A DNA stretch of 64,000 nucleotides from Diphasiastrum complanatum (taxonomy: Eukaryota; Streptophyta; Lycopodiopsida; Lycopodiales; Lycopodiaceae). The stretch's first letter is position 1. Each line of letters starts with the position of its first letter. The stretch lies in NCBI GenBank assembly GCA_029204225.1, contig CM055100.1, forward strand, positions 55,383,278 to 55,447,277. Direction: 5' to 3'. The position numbers and the translations under genes were made by a program. Shown in pieces: positions 24,140 to 37,263 of this stretch. Under the pieces are notes generated by a model, which was not told the DNA's origin, searched no databases, and worked only from the letters and a program-made list of their open reading frames with translations.

Positions 24140-25930
24140 AGGCTTCTTTTAGTTGTGTATCGAAATGAAAAAGATCCAGATTTGCATTTTTTGAATACAA
24201 AGGAAACCAAAAGTTTGCCTCCAGCTTTTTTCATGTTGGGAGGTTCTATATGGTGTCCTATAGTGAACTCCTTAGCATCCTTTGCTTTGTCAAGAAGTTT
24301 GCTTATCGCTTTTTGATCAATTTGGGGCGCGACATTGAATTTACTTGATTAAAAATATTCTTCGAAGTAGTAGATTGTGAGAAGCATTTGGTTCTGAACA
24401 AGATAAAAGCTATGTTTTCATTCTCGAGAGCAACTTTACACCATATGACCTAATTTATCAAGTTTGTAATCCATATATGTCAAAAGATTTGGACATTGGT
24501 CCGTTTTTAAGAATTGCGCTATCTAGAGTTTGGCCTCTTAGTAATAATAGGGGAAGTAAATAGCAATTGAGTTTCGTTGTTCTTGGAGACACATCAAGGA
24601 GGTTGCATTTCTTGCTGTCTATCTGTTGGATTCCTTTGGGTTTAAACTTCTGGTGGTTTTTAGCGTGAATCCAGCTTGTTTGAGAGAGGGATATGAATGG
24701 AAGCAGTTTGTTTTTCCCATTACCAAAAGAAAGGATTTGATAGAGCTAAGATCAAGGGATCTTTGAGCTTGATTAATGGCTGTTACTAGTGAGGAGTCCC
24801 CTCATATGGGGTAATGTTCACTTAACTAAAATAGTAACACTAGGGTTGTTGATCAAGTCTGAAGTTTGCATACTATATACTCGAAAAATGAGACACAAAC
24901 CCATTAGAGTTAGGTATGGTTGATGTGGAGTTCTTAAGAATCGAAAATAATAGGTAACACTGAAATGGGCTACTTTTAGGGTTTCATTGAAATATAAAAG
25001 ATAAAGTTTTACCATTTCAATATAAGGGAAATCAAAAGCCTGCCTCCAGCTTTGTTGATGTTGTTAGGTCTTACGTGGTTCTCCTATAGTGAGTTCCTTA
25101 GCATCCTTTGCTTTGTCAAGAAGTGTACTTGTCACCTCTTGATCAATTTGGGGCACTGCTGTGAACATTTTTGTTCTTTGAAGTAGTACTAGCTGATATT
25201 GATGTACACTGTGAGAAGCATTTGGCTCCGAGCAAGATGAAAGTTTCGTTGTCAATCTTGAGCCCAGCTTTGGGCCTTTCGGAGTAAAAAATTACTTGTG
25301 ATTTATAGAAATCAAAATGTTTGGATGCTGGTAGGTTTTTGAGATTTGTGCTGTCTAGACTTTGACATATTAGCTAGAACAGGTAAGTTGATTGACAACT
25401 AGTTTCATTGTTCTAGGAGACATGACAAGGAGCTTGCACTTCTTGTTGTTTAGCTCCTTGAGATGTAGGCTCCCAGTGATTTTCACCATACACCCAACTT
25501 TTTGGGAGTGATCTGAATGGAGATAATTGTTTACGAGATAATTTTTTAGGAGTAATATATGCTTGGATAATCAAAAATCAATCCATCATAGTTCAATGTG
25601 GCTACAGTGGTGCTCTCAACAATTTAGTCTTGTAATAGAGAAGATGAAGGATTTATTGAAATGTAATCGTCAAGATTTTCTGACTTTCAGTTCAATGGAA
25701 ACCAAATGTTCGCCTCCATCTTTGTTATGTGGGTAGGTTTTATAAACTTTCCTATAGTGAACTCCTAAGCATCTTCACTTTGTCAAGAAGTGTATACTTA
25801 ATGCTTTTTGATCATTATGGGGTGCGACAATATGAATTCTTTCTTGAAAAATATGTTCTTTGATTTGGTTTGATGAAAGTTATGCGATATTTAATCCCAA
25901 GTGTGCAACCCTGGGCCTTCACGAGACTGA
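24140..25930. repeat. Three degenerate copies of a 0.65-0.85 kb repeat
   Basis: Similar text recurs with anchors near 24201, 25026 and 25697. The shared words include GCCTCCAGCTTT, CCTATAGTGAACTCCTTAGC, TTTGTCAAGAAGT and TTTTTGATCAATTTGGGGC, and copies 1 and 2 also share TGTGAGAAGCATTTGG and GTTCTTGGAGACA-like words. Copy 3 is shorter. No long open frame survives in any copy on either strand. The origin (decayed gene family or element) is unknown. Confidence 0.7.
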
Positions 25931-26167
25931 AGTCCATATATATTGTTTGAGGATTGAAAGTACTATCACATATTTAAGAATGTCATGCAACAAAATCAAA
26001 ATCAGCATTCAGAATTGCTGTAAAAATTGGAATCAAAACCATTCAAACTCTCTTTTTAGAAAAATTGCTTTTGGTAACAATGGGAGTGGTCTTTTATTGG
26101 CCCTGGAAAACTAGGAAGAAGCAATTACAAGAAAAAGCTTGAAACACTTGCCTTGGCAGGTTGCTAT

Positions 26168-26245
26168 CCTAAACGTCAATGCTTCTTGGTTTCCAAGAGG
26201 AGGCTCGAACCTGGGACCAAAGAAACTTTGGCCTAAACGTCAATG
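26168..26245 (-). mobile_element. 5'-truncated tRNA-derived SINE with 14-bp target duplications
   Basis: CCTAAACGTCAATG occurs at 26168-26181 and again at 26232-26245. Between them are 50 bases. Read on the - strand they give CCAAAGTTTCTTTGG, then a polymerase III B-box-like GGTTCGAGCC, and end AACCAAGAAG. The same core and end occur in the fuller copy at 45994-46073. The A-box half is missing here, as expected for a 5'-truncated insertion by LINE machinery. Confidence 0.65.
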
Positions 26246-26322
26246 AAATGATGCCCGCACAATAGATTTAGTGTAACGATGGTATATGGAAGTTTGGAAA
26301 GATCTTAACTTTAAAGGCTTTT

Positions 26323-26535
26323 AGTCACTTTTCCCACATATTTATCATTTTAAGAGGAATTATTTATATTAGAAATAGATCACCTTTTGCCGTTTTAGAT
26401 TGATTGTTACCTTTCAGCCTCATCAATAGTCACTTTTCCCATTTATCTATCATTTTAAGAGGAATTATTTATTTTAGAAATAGATCACCTTGGGCCGTTT
26501 TAGATTGATCGTTACCTTTCAGCTTCATCAAATGA
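26323..26535. repeat. 105-bp tandem duplication
   Basis: AGTCACTTTTCCCA begins units at 26323 and 26428. Both contain ATCATTTTAAGAGGAATTAT and GATTGTTACCTTTCAGC-like text with only a few differences. Confidence 0.85.
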
Positions 26536-28263
26536 CTATTGATAATATTATCTTGATGATTTGAGCACCTAGCTCTAGGAACAAGTTCATAGTCATCTTC
26601 AATTTTAGGGTTTAGATAAAGAAATTTTTTACTTGGAGTCTAGAGATTGAATAGGATATTACTCCATAGATATCTCGCCCTGGTCACTGAGCCATTGTTC
26701 TATTCCACTAACTTTGAGGATGTCTAATTTCTTCGTAAAAGTTTCATTTTCTTAAAAAGAGGATATCCATCCCTCGAGACTGTGCAGCCTCGAGAGAGGC
26801 CACCACCTCGGTCAGACGGTGGTTGCAAGTTTCCATATCCATTATGCACCAATGAGACCCATCGTCGTGTAAATCTGGCCTGTCCTACTAAAAAACGACA
26901 GCTGGGTCGGATCGACTGCAATTAGAGCTTGTAAAATGGGCCAGTTTGCGATGTTTCTATGGCAGCGTCCATTTCGACAAAACGGCGTCAGATTTGAGAG
27001 CGGTCTGCTCCAGCTACAAGGCAACCTTGAAACAAACAAGCTACTAGGCAACCTATGCGACTTTTGTTGACCATAGAAAGTTCCCAAATAAGAAGAGAGT
27101 ACAAGTCCCATAGCAGCTATCATTAGAGTTTCATTGTTGCCTTCAATACATGATGTTTGAAATATTAGGAGCTTGTCTCCTCATATTACCAAGTTAAAAA
27201 CTTGATTGTGCTCATCACTTGCAAAGGTCATTTCAAATATCAATTCATCTTCAGATTGATCTTTTTTACTAAATTTTATTGCAAAATTGTTGAATGCCTC
27301 CTCTGTTGCAGATTTAATTAATGGTATTCTATTGTAGAATCCATAATTTGTTGTTCTTTGTCAAAGTCAGAATATATAGGCTATTGGTATTGCTCATTAT
27401 ATTTCCAAAACTGGTCAAATATTAAGACTTCATCATAATGTATGTGGCAAACTCATGCTGGGTCTGTAATCTGCTACTTGTTTGACATTTCTGGGATGCT
27501 TCCAATCTTGAATTTCCGAAGAGGACTAAATTGGTTAGACTACAAATTGGAAGAAAGCAACTGCAGGTTCCAATTATTGCCCATGCTAAACAGATGCCCA
27601 ATCTTTTTAACAGCATAAGATATTCATAAGTTCACATTGATCTGGTTGCTTATCAGTGGCTACAAGTACTATCAATGTACAACCCATCCTTCAACAGTTC
27701 GACAAGAGATTGTAAAAAATTGGACATAAGCTGCACCTCCCCATTCTTAATTTGACACAATGGGTACTCATACAAGGTCTTTCCATTATTGTAATGGGAT
27801 CAAAAGTTGCTTTCAAGTGAATTCCATAATACATTGTATTTCGTATTTTTTCACATCAAGTAGAGTTGAAATGATTTTTATTCAATGGATAGCTAGGCAG
27901 AAGATTGAAAAGGGTAGGTATGACAGAAACTTGTGCCCAAATTCAATCCTATGTTCTGGCATGCTAAACATCAAAGGATGACAAAAGTGTAGTAATAAGC
28001 TTATCGTGTCCATGAAGAGCACAATGAGAGATTATTTTTTCACTATCAATAATGGATGAGATATAGCAATGAAGATCAGTGAGATTATGGAAAATGGATA
28101 TGAGTGAGGTGAATTGAAAAAGGACACAAATAATCAGGTTTGGAGCATGAGTTCACTTAACCTTATCTTTCTTAATTGGGCATTGATTACATCTACTGTT
28201 GTTGATATTGCTTTGATATTGTCGTTAGAATAGGGGAAGTTAGGTGCAAAAAAACTAACAAAT
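26536..28263. other. Unassigned sequence
   Basis: No supported gene. Short open frames on the - strand at 26724-27123 lack any recognisable domain. A locally GC-rich block at 26760-27060 stands out from the AT-rich neighbourhood but no element edge was found. Confidence 0.35.
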
Positions 28264-28308
28264 AGCTTTTCTAGCACCTATTTCTCGCGAATAGGTGCTA
28301 GAAAAGCT
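28264..28308. repeat. Perfect hairpin, 19-bp arms, 7-nt loop
   Basis: AGCTTTTCTAGCACCTATT at 28264-28282 is the exact reverse complement of 28290-28308, with loop TCTCGCG. AAAGCT words continue for about 60 bases downstream. It could be a cruciform, a hairpin RNA, or the ends of a small palindromic insertion. Confidence 0.85.
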
Positions 28309-28979
28309 CGCTTCAAGCACTGAAAAGCTCACCCTGAAAAGCTTGCCAAAAAGCATCCCCCCTATAACATATAAGTTTTTTCTATTTCTAAATGACACCC
28401 ATTAGAACATGTTGCATATACATTGTAAAAACCATGACATACACTAGGATAAATAAATTATCAATCAAACATTCATGGACCCAAAAAAGCAACCTATCAT
28501 CACCCTTACATTTGTGCAAATTTAGGCAATACAAAACAATTACGTAATAGGGGAGAAGTAGAATTCAATACGATCTAAACTCTTAAATTCAAGGAATCAC
28601 AAGGACATCAAATATGCTATTTTAAGGACTATATAAGATAGACAATGAAAATAAGAGAGTTGCATAGTATCAGAGTTATTTTCCTAGAATTTTGGCCCAC
28701 GTCGCTAGTAACAACTCTGTTGTCCATCATTTCATACCATGCCATATGATGCTTTTCACATAAGCTGCCATGAGATTTTTCACATTAGAAATGGAAAACG
28801 TATGATTTTTCCAAACACCACAATAACATAAAAGCGAGCCATTGTCTTGTTCATGGGTACGTTCTCCCACGAGTAAGTGCTTGGAAGACCTCTGCTTCAC
28901 TCAAACTGGCTTGATGAATACACATGTTGCTTAGCTGATCGAATCCCAAAACTCTAAAAAATATGAAATATATATGCTT
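28309..28979. other. Unassigned sequence
   Basis: No feature recognised apart from AT-rich text before the LTR fragment. Confidence 0.3.
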
Positions 28980-29328
28980 GCAAGCCGTATATTGTATGTA
29001 CAATAGAGCTCTTCTCCTTTCAAGTTAGGTGAAACTACAGCATGTAATAAGGAAGATGATTGACCATTTTTGTCCAATCTTACCTAACCCTAGACTTTTG
29101 CCAAGTTGGTGGCTAGGTTGGTTATCCACCTCCATGATTCAAGAAATTTGGCCCTATAATGTAGGAATTATGACCAAACAAGCCTAACTAACCCTATGAA
29201 TGAGATCTAAACTATCTAGGGTAGCCTACACACGTGGCAACATGGACTCACACATGTGGAACCCACCTATGTACAAATTACATGGTTTTGATCAAGCTAG
29301 ATCTCCCAATTTTTGGCAATTTCTCACA
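28980..29328 (-). repeat. LTR fragment related to the 41472 LTR, opposite orientation
   Basis: Read on the - strand from 29328 it begins TGTGAGAAATTGCCAAAAA and contains CTAGCTTGATCAAAA, CATGTAAT, GTGGGTTCCACATGTG and CTTCCTTATTACATGCTG. All of these have close counterparts in the same order in the + strand LTR at 41472. Its inner edge is uncertain. Confidence 0.65.
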
Positions 29329-29674
29329 AAAAAATCTATCTCTAAGTTGAAATTTCATATTGGCCTCAAAATTGCCAATTTAGATCAACTAAACTAGTTG
29401 AATTTTTCACACTAAGATCCTATAAATGATAAATGGGAAGACTTCATAATTGATGTAGAGAATAGTGTCCAAATTGGATGCTTCGCTATTTCTTACATCA
29501 ATTTTACATACCATGATGGAAAAACTACATGAAGGAACAAATAGAATGATTGCATGCTTGTTTCTTCCATATTGCACTTCACTTGGAGTGTTTGCAACAT
29601 GAAACTCCATGAATGAGCCTCCATCACCATCTTGCCATAAGAGATCCTCAACACTTGAGATCTTATGTGTGAAT

Positions 29675-29935
29675 TGTTAGAATTGAGAACTTAAGTCTAT
29701 TGTGTCGGTATAGTAGTTTTTGTTCTTCTCAGTGTACACTCGTCTTAATGTTGGGTGTAGTATACCATGCATGTGCCTTGTAACTGCACACATGAAGACA
29801 TCGTGTATATATTGACTAGAAATTTTGAGGATGAATGTACACACATCTCTTTCAGTTTCTTGTGAATTGCTTGATACTCTATTTAGCTTGTTCTTTTTTG
29901 GCTCACATTGTCAGGTAGCATAAGAGATCCTGCCA
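29675..29935 (+). repeat. Copia-type LTR (about 261 bp)
   Basis: It begins TGTTAGAATTGAG and ends in CA one base before a tRNA-Met primer site. A TATA-like TGTATATATT lies near 29804. It is related in start word and leader to the LTR at 1648. No pol of its own was recognised downstream. Confidence 0.65.
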
Positions 29936-29936
29936 A

Positions 29937-29948
29937 TGGTATCAGAGC
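29937..29948 (+). other. Primer-binding site, initiator tRNA-Met type
   Basis: TGGTATCAGAGC directly follows the LTR at 29675-29935. Confidence 0.8.
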
Positions 29949-30210
29949 AGGATGTAAGGTGCAAGCTGGTTACTACAACCAATTTTTCATCTGGAGAAAT
30001 TCGAAGAGCCGTCAAGACTGATTGTGTGACAATAGAGCAGGACTAAGGGAAGGCACTATAGCTTTTTGCTATTAGAGCAAGCGTGCAAGCGTTAAACAAT
30101 TTTTTACATACTCAAGGAAAATTGGTGTATTTGTGTGTCTTCCTCTCGAAGCCTCTACTACGTGAAATTGACTTGTCTATTGTCAAATTTCATCAAATTT
30201 GATACGGTTT

Positions 30211-30345
30211 GAGCCACCATACATAGTGTAACAGGCGACCTCAGCCAAGAGACAAAGGAATTGACATAGTGTAATAGGAGACCTCAGCCAGAGCCACCAT
30301 ACATAGTGTATCAGGCGACCTCAGCCAGAGACAAAGGAATTGACT
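30211..30345 (+). repeat. 80-bp leader repeat, about 1.7 copies
   Basis: GAGCCACCATACATAGTGTA begins units at 30211 and 30291, each continuing CAGGCGACCTCAGCCA and GAGACAAAGGAATTGAC. A partial internal copy (ATAGTGTAATAGGAGACCTC) lies between. The repeat sits in the leader of the 29675 LTR element. Confidence 0.8.
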
Positions 30346-33657
<3,312 letters not shown>

Positions 33658-33847
33658 GTGCGTGTGTGCCCGTGCGCCCATATGAATAAACTTATGATTT
33701 TTAACAGTCAAAGTGACTATATTGATTAACAATATGTTGTTCCTTTGTTTTAAAAGATCCCTTTTCTCATCTTTCAAGGAAATGTTTGTGACTTCAAAGC
33801 AACATCGAGCGACCAACATTGTCATAAGGAGAGACATCATATAGCCA

Positions 33848-34489
33848 TTTGAGACTGCCATGGCCGGACTTATCCAAGTGTGGTAAAGTAGGCTTGGTTT
33901 ACTGAAGCAAACATATGAAACATATGGGAAGGATCCACCAACCTTGGATCCCCTCGGTCTATAGAGATCAGAAAAATGTCATAAAAATGTTGGTCATTGA
34001 GTAATGCTTAAAACTTGAAAGTCATTTGAGACTGCATGGCCGGACTTGTGGTAAAGTAGGCTTGGTTTAGTGAAGCAAACAGATGAAACATATGAGAAGG
34101 ATCCACCAACCTTAGATTAAGGTGTGCCCATGGTTGTCATGGCATTGTGATTGGCGATTTGCTCTCCCCCCGGTCTATAGAGATCAGAGAAATGTCATAA
34201 AAATGTTGGTCATTGAGTAATGCTTAAAACTTGAAAGTCATTCGAGACTGCCATGGCTGGACTTATCCAAGTGTGGACCGGCGGACTTATCCAAGTGTGG
34301 TAAGTAGGCTTGGTTTAGTGAAGCAAACATATGAAACATATGAGAAGGATCCACCAGCCTTAGATTAAGGTGTGCCCATGGTTGTCATGGAATTGTGATC
34401 GGCGATTTGCCCTCCCCCGGTCTATAGAGAAAGAAAAATGTCATAAAAATGTTGGTCATTCAGTAATGCTTAAAACTTTGAGAAAGTCA
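33848..34489. repeat. Three unequal tandem units upstream of the syntaxin gene
   Basis: Units start at TTTGAGACTGC (33848), TTTGAGACTGC (34025) and TTCGAGACTGC (34241) and are about 177, 216 and 249 bp. All share GGCTTGGTTTA, GAAGGATCCACCA, GGTCTATAGAGA and ATGTTGGTCATT. Unit 1 lacks a roughly 55-bp piece (with GGTGTGCCCATGGTTGTCATGG) present in 2 and 3. Unit 3 has an internal duplication of GGACTTATCCAAGTGTGG. The array ends only about 40 bp before the likely promoter elements of the syntaxin gene. Confidence 0.9.
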
Positions 34490-34528
34490 CAAAAAATATT
34501 GCTTAAAAGAGGAGAAAAGGGCTCCTCT

Positions 34529-34539
34529 TCCAACGGCTT
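34529..34539 (+). promoter_or_regulatory. MSA-like element upstream of the syntaxin gene
   Basis: TCCAACGGCTT fits 10 of 11 positions of the mitosis-specific activator consensus YCYAACGGYYA, the site through which three-repeat MYB factors drive G2/M genes such as KNOLLE. A CCAAT word follows within a few bases. The site lies about 790 bp before the ATG, so a 5' UTR intron would be needed for it to be close to the start of transcription. Function is inference. Confidence 0.45.
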
Positions 34540-35325
34540 AAACCAATTCAAAATTTTAACGTCTCTCGCTCTCCCTTCACCGGTGCTAGTAGAGCAGCCT
34601 GTGGCATAGTAGAATATCTTCCTTCGAGAATGACTGGCTACTCCCCGCTGATGTTGCTTCTACGCGATCTACCGGTCACAAACCCAACCTTGGTTCTGCA
34701 TTTGTTCTGAAGAATGTATCTTGCCCTTTCCATCTTTCCTGTTTCTCTCAGCATTTCGGATTCAAGATGGCATTTTGGTGATCGCCCATTTGTTTTTTCA
34801 TCATCTTCAATCTACAGGCGATTGGGTTCTGTATCACGCCACTGAATTGTTTGTGGGTCTTGGTCTGAGTTTTTGCTTCAGCTTCCCTTGAATTTTAACT
34901 CCAACATCTTCAGTTACTGTTTTGATCAGAATTTTCATGCTTGTTTGAGCAGATAGCATATTCTTGCCTGCCTATCCAGCTTGTTACTGTTTTTTTCACA
35001 ATGCATCACTGATTGAACAAGCTATTTTGGTTTTTGGATATGAATCAAATTTATCTTTCCGTCGTGGCCTCCATAGCTGATAATACTCCATGATAACAGG
35101 GTCTAGAAGCATTTGAGCTGATGGTGCAGCCAGAGAAAATTGAAGAACTTGTCAGCATGTACCATGTACCACAGCTTGATTGTTGCTTGATCGTTGTATT
35201 CATATCTCTTCCATTACCTCTATAACTGCCCATTCGTGTAGCCATGGAAGATTGAAGAATATTTCAGCAGATATTACAGCTCAAGATTGCTTCATTGTCG
35301 TATTCATCCATCCTGGTCAAGCACA
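34540..35325 (+). other. 5' flank and probable 5' UTR of the syntaxin gene
   Basis: No CDS in this stretch. It is pyrimidine-rich in places (for example CTTTCCATCTTTCCTGTTTCTC near 34730) and has a good acceptor-like CATCATCTTCAATCTACAG near 34820, so a 5' UTR intron is possible. Several upstream ATGs occur before the chosen start. Confidence 0.4.
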
Positions 35326-36255
35326 ATGAATGATCTTCTTGCTAAAACCTTCACTGAGTTGAAGGCCAAGAGCTATGTGGACCTTAAGCGAGATTTGGAA
35401 GCTGGACAAGGTACAGAGATGAGTGGCATTGAGATGGAGCAGAATCTAGCTGGGTTCTTTGAGGGAGTGGATGACATGAAAAAGGGCATGGAAAAGATTA
35501 AACAGCTTCTGATGAAGCTCCAAGCTGCAAATGAGGAGTGCAAGACTGTAACCAAAGCTCAAGCTGTGAAAGCCTTGAAAACGAGGATGGATATGGATGT
35601 GGAGGAGGTGCTAAAACTGGCCAAATCTGCCAAGGGCAAGCTGGATGAGCTTGACAAAGTCAACAAGGAACATCGCAAACTACCAGGGTGTGAAGAGGGA
35701 ACCCCTGCTGATAGAACAAGGATTTCCATTACCAACAGTCTGAGAAAAAGGCTGAAGGAACTGATGGGAGACTTTCAGATTCTCAGGCGAAAGATAATGG
35801 GGGAATACAGAGAGACCATTGAGAGGAGGTATTATACAGTAACTGGCCAGCAGCCTGACGATCAGACAATTGAGCACATCATTGAGACTGGGGAGAGTGA
35901 AAATTTTCTACAGAAAGCCATTCAAGAGCAAGGACGAGCACATATCATTGATACTATAAGAGAGATTCAGGAAAGGCATGATGCAGTGATGGAGATAGAA
36001 AAGAATTTGCTCGAGCTGCATCAGATTTTTCTGGACATGGCTGTGCTTGTGGAGGGCCAAGGGGAGCAGCTGGATGACATTGAGCAGCAGGTGTACAGAG
36101 CTTCAGCTTATGTGGGGATGGGAGCAACCCATCTCCACCGTGCCAAGAAGAGTCAGAAGAGCTCTAGAAAATGGTTGTGTATGGGGATTATCTTGCTTCT
36201 TATCCTCATCATCTTGATCATTGTTCCAATTGTTGCCAGCTTGAAAAAAGCCTAG
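35326..36255 (+). CDS. Syntaxin, Qa-SNARE of the SYP12/SYP11 group
   Basis: A Qa-SNARE of 309 residues, the usual length for plant SYP1 syntaxins, on a single uninterrupted frame. These proteins fuse secretory vesicles with the plasma membrane or the cell plate. The ATG at 35326 gives MNDLL, the conserved N terminus of this group; the 13 codons before it are extension without an ATG. The N-terminal three-helix Habc region covers about residues 35-155 and contains the family phrase EGTPADRTR (124-132). The SNARE motif is about 205-267 with FLDMAVLVEGQGEQLDDIE; the zero-layer glutamine is Q245. RKW precedes a hydrophobic tail anchor (about 284-305). TGESENFLQKAIQEQGR and the SNARE core favour SYP12; the MSA-like upstream site and the MNDLL...YVDLKRDLEAG start recall KNOLLE (SYP11). 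The exact subgroup needs a tree. Confidence 0.93.
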   Translation: MNDLLAKTFTELKAKSYVDLKRDLEAGQGTEMSGIEMEQNLAGFFEGVDDMKKGMEKIKQLLMKLQAANEECKTVTKAQAVKALKTRMDMDVEEVLKLAKSAKGKLDELDKVNKEHRKLPGCEEGTPADRTRISITNSLRKRLKELMGDFQILRRKIMGEYRETIERRYYTVTGQQPDDQTIEHIIETGESENFLQKAIQEQGRAHIIDTIREIQERHDAVMEIEKNLLELHQIFLDMAVLVEGQGEQLDDIEQQVYRASAYVGMGATHLHRAKKSQKSSRKWLCMGIILLLILIILIIVPIVASLKKA

Positions 36256-36493
36256 CAAGAATCATGAAGCTGTAAGGTAGAGCCTCTCGGCAAAAAGCTT
36301 CAAATCAGCTTGTATGCTTATTAAATAATGACAGAGATGAGCAAGTTCTTTTGCTTAGCCATTGCTATCTATTGATCCCGGAAAGCTCTATTTGCTGTAT
36401 TAAAAATTTTCATGAAGTCTACTGCTTTGTTCCACTGACATTAGACTTTTTTTTGGCAATCTGTATTTGTAGTTTAGGATTTGCTTCTACATC

Positions 36494-36499
36494 AATAAA
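36494..36499 (+). terminator. Polyadenylation signal of the syntaxin gene
   Basis: AATAAA 239 bases after the stop codon, in AT-rich downstream sequence. It is a plausible near-upstream element for 3' end formation. Confidence 0.55.
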
Positions 36500-37110
36500 A
36501 TGATTGGCTGGAGATTATCCTTGAATGTACTGAAAATATTGTGAGCCAAATTAATACTCACAGCCAACGAGGACTTATCTCCTATGTTACTGTAGCATCA
36601 AACTTATTTGAGCAGAATAAGATGTACTTAGGAAGGAGCCTCTTACAATAAACGATTTTCAGCTCTCATCAAAAACCTGTTGCATGATTCATATTTCACT
36701 TTTAGATTCACCAAATTTCAGAAGTTAAATAGGTTGTGATTAGTGGTAGAGCTGATTCAGTGGATTGAAAGCTGACTAGGAGGAAAAGGTCGAGTTTGTT
36801 TCTAGCACTACTAGGGTATGAATTCCAAGGAGTGGGAAAGGATTTCTTGAAACTCACCCACCTTGTTTTTGCCTTCTATGTTGTTAGACCCTTCTAGTGT
36901 CAAATTATTCTGTAGTTCTTTCTGGCTTTGTAAAGAAGCTTGATTCAAAGCCCTTGAGTCAAGCTCACAAATCCAATGGTTACTTTAAGTGGCTTGTCCA
37001 TGGTTTTTTTTTGAGAACGCTAAACATGTTTATGTTGTTATAGCATTTATATTTTTTTACATTATATGGAGATGACAAGTCCTCGTAAGTTGAGATATCA
37101 TTAATTGGTG
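36500..37110. other. Unassigned sequence downstream of the syntaxin gene
   Basis: No gene supported. Text near 36938-36985 (AAGCTTGATTC...GTCAAGCTC...AATCCAATGG) loosely resembles the start of the Copia LTR at 17180 and may be an LTR scrap. Confidence 0.3.
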
Positions 37111-37263
37111 GAATGTCACCCTTCATTGATATTGTGGCTACTTCTTTTCAAAATCAAAATGGAGTGTCACTTTTCCATTGATATTGTGGCTGCTTCTTTT
37201 CAAAATCAATATGGAACGTCACTTCCTATTGATATTACGAGTGCTTATTTTCATATTTAAAAT
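37111..37263. repeat. 51-bp tandem repeat, three copies
   Basis: Units start at GAATGTCAC (37111), GAGTGTCAC (37162) and GAACGTCAC (37214), each with CATTGATATTGTGGCT or a close variant and CTTCTTTTCAAAATCAA. Copy 3 is the most diverged. Confidence 0.85.

Noticed and set aside
26724-27123. Overlapping - strand frames in a GC-richer block
   Set aside because: No family resemblance and no start or splice context.
33848-34489. CRISPR-like array
   Set aside because: The units are long, unequal and without unique spacers; this is an ordinary eukaryotic tandem repeat.
35287-35325. 13-codon upstream extension of the syntaxin
   Set aside because: It begins with TTG, not ATG, and the family starts at MNDL.
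36938-36985. LTR copy matching the 17180 LTR start
   Set aside because: Only a few short words agree; not enough to call.
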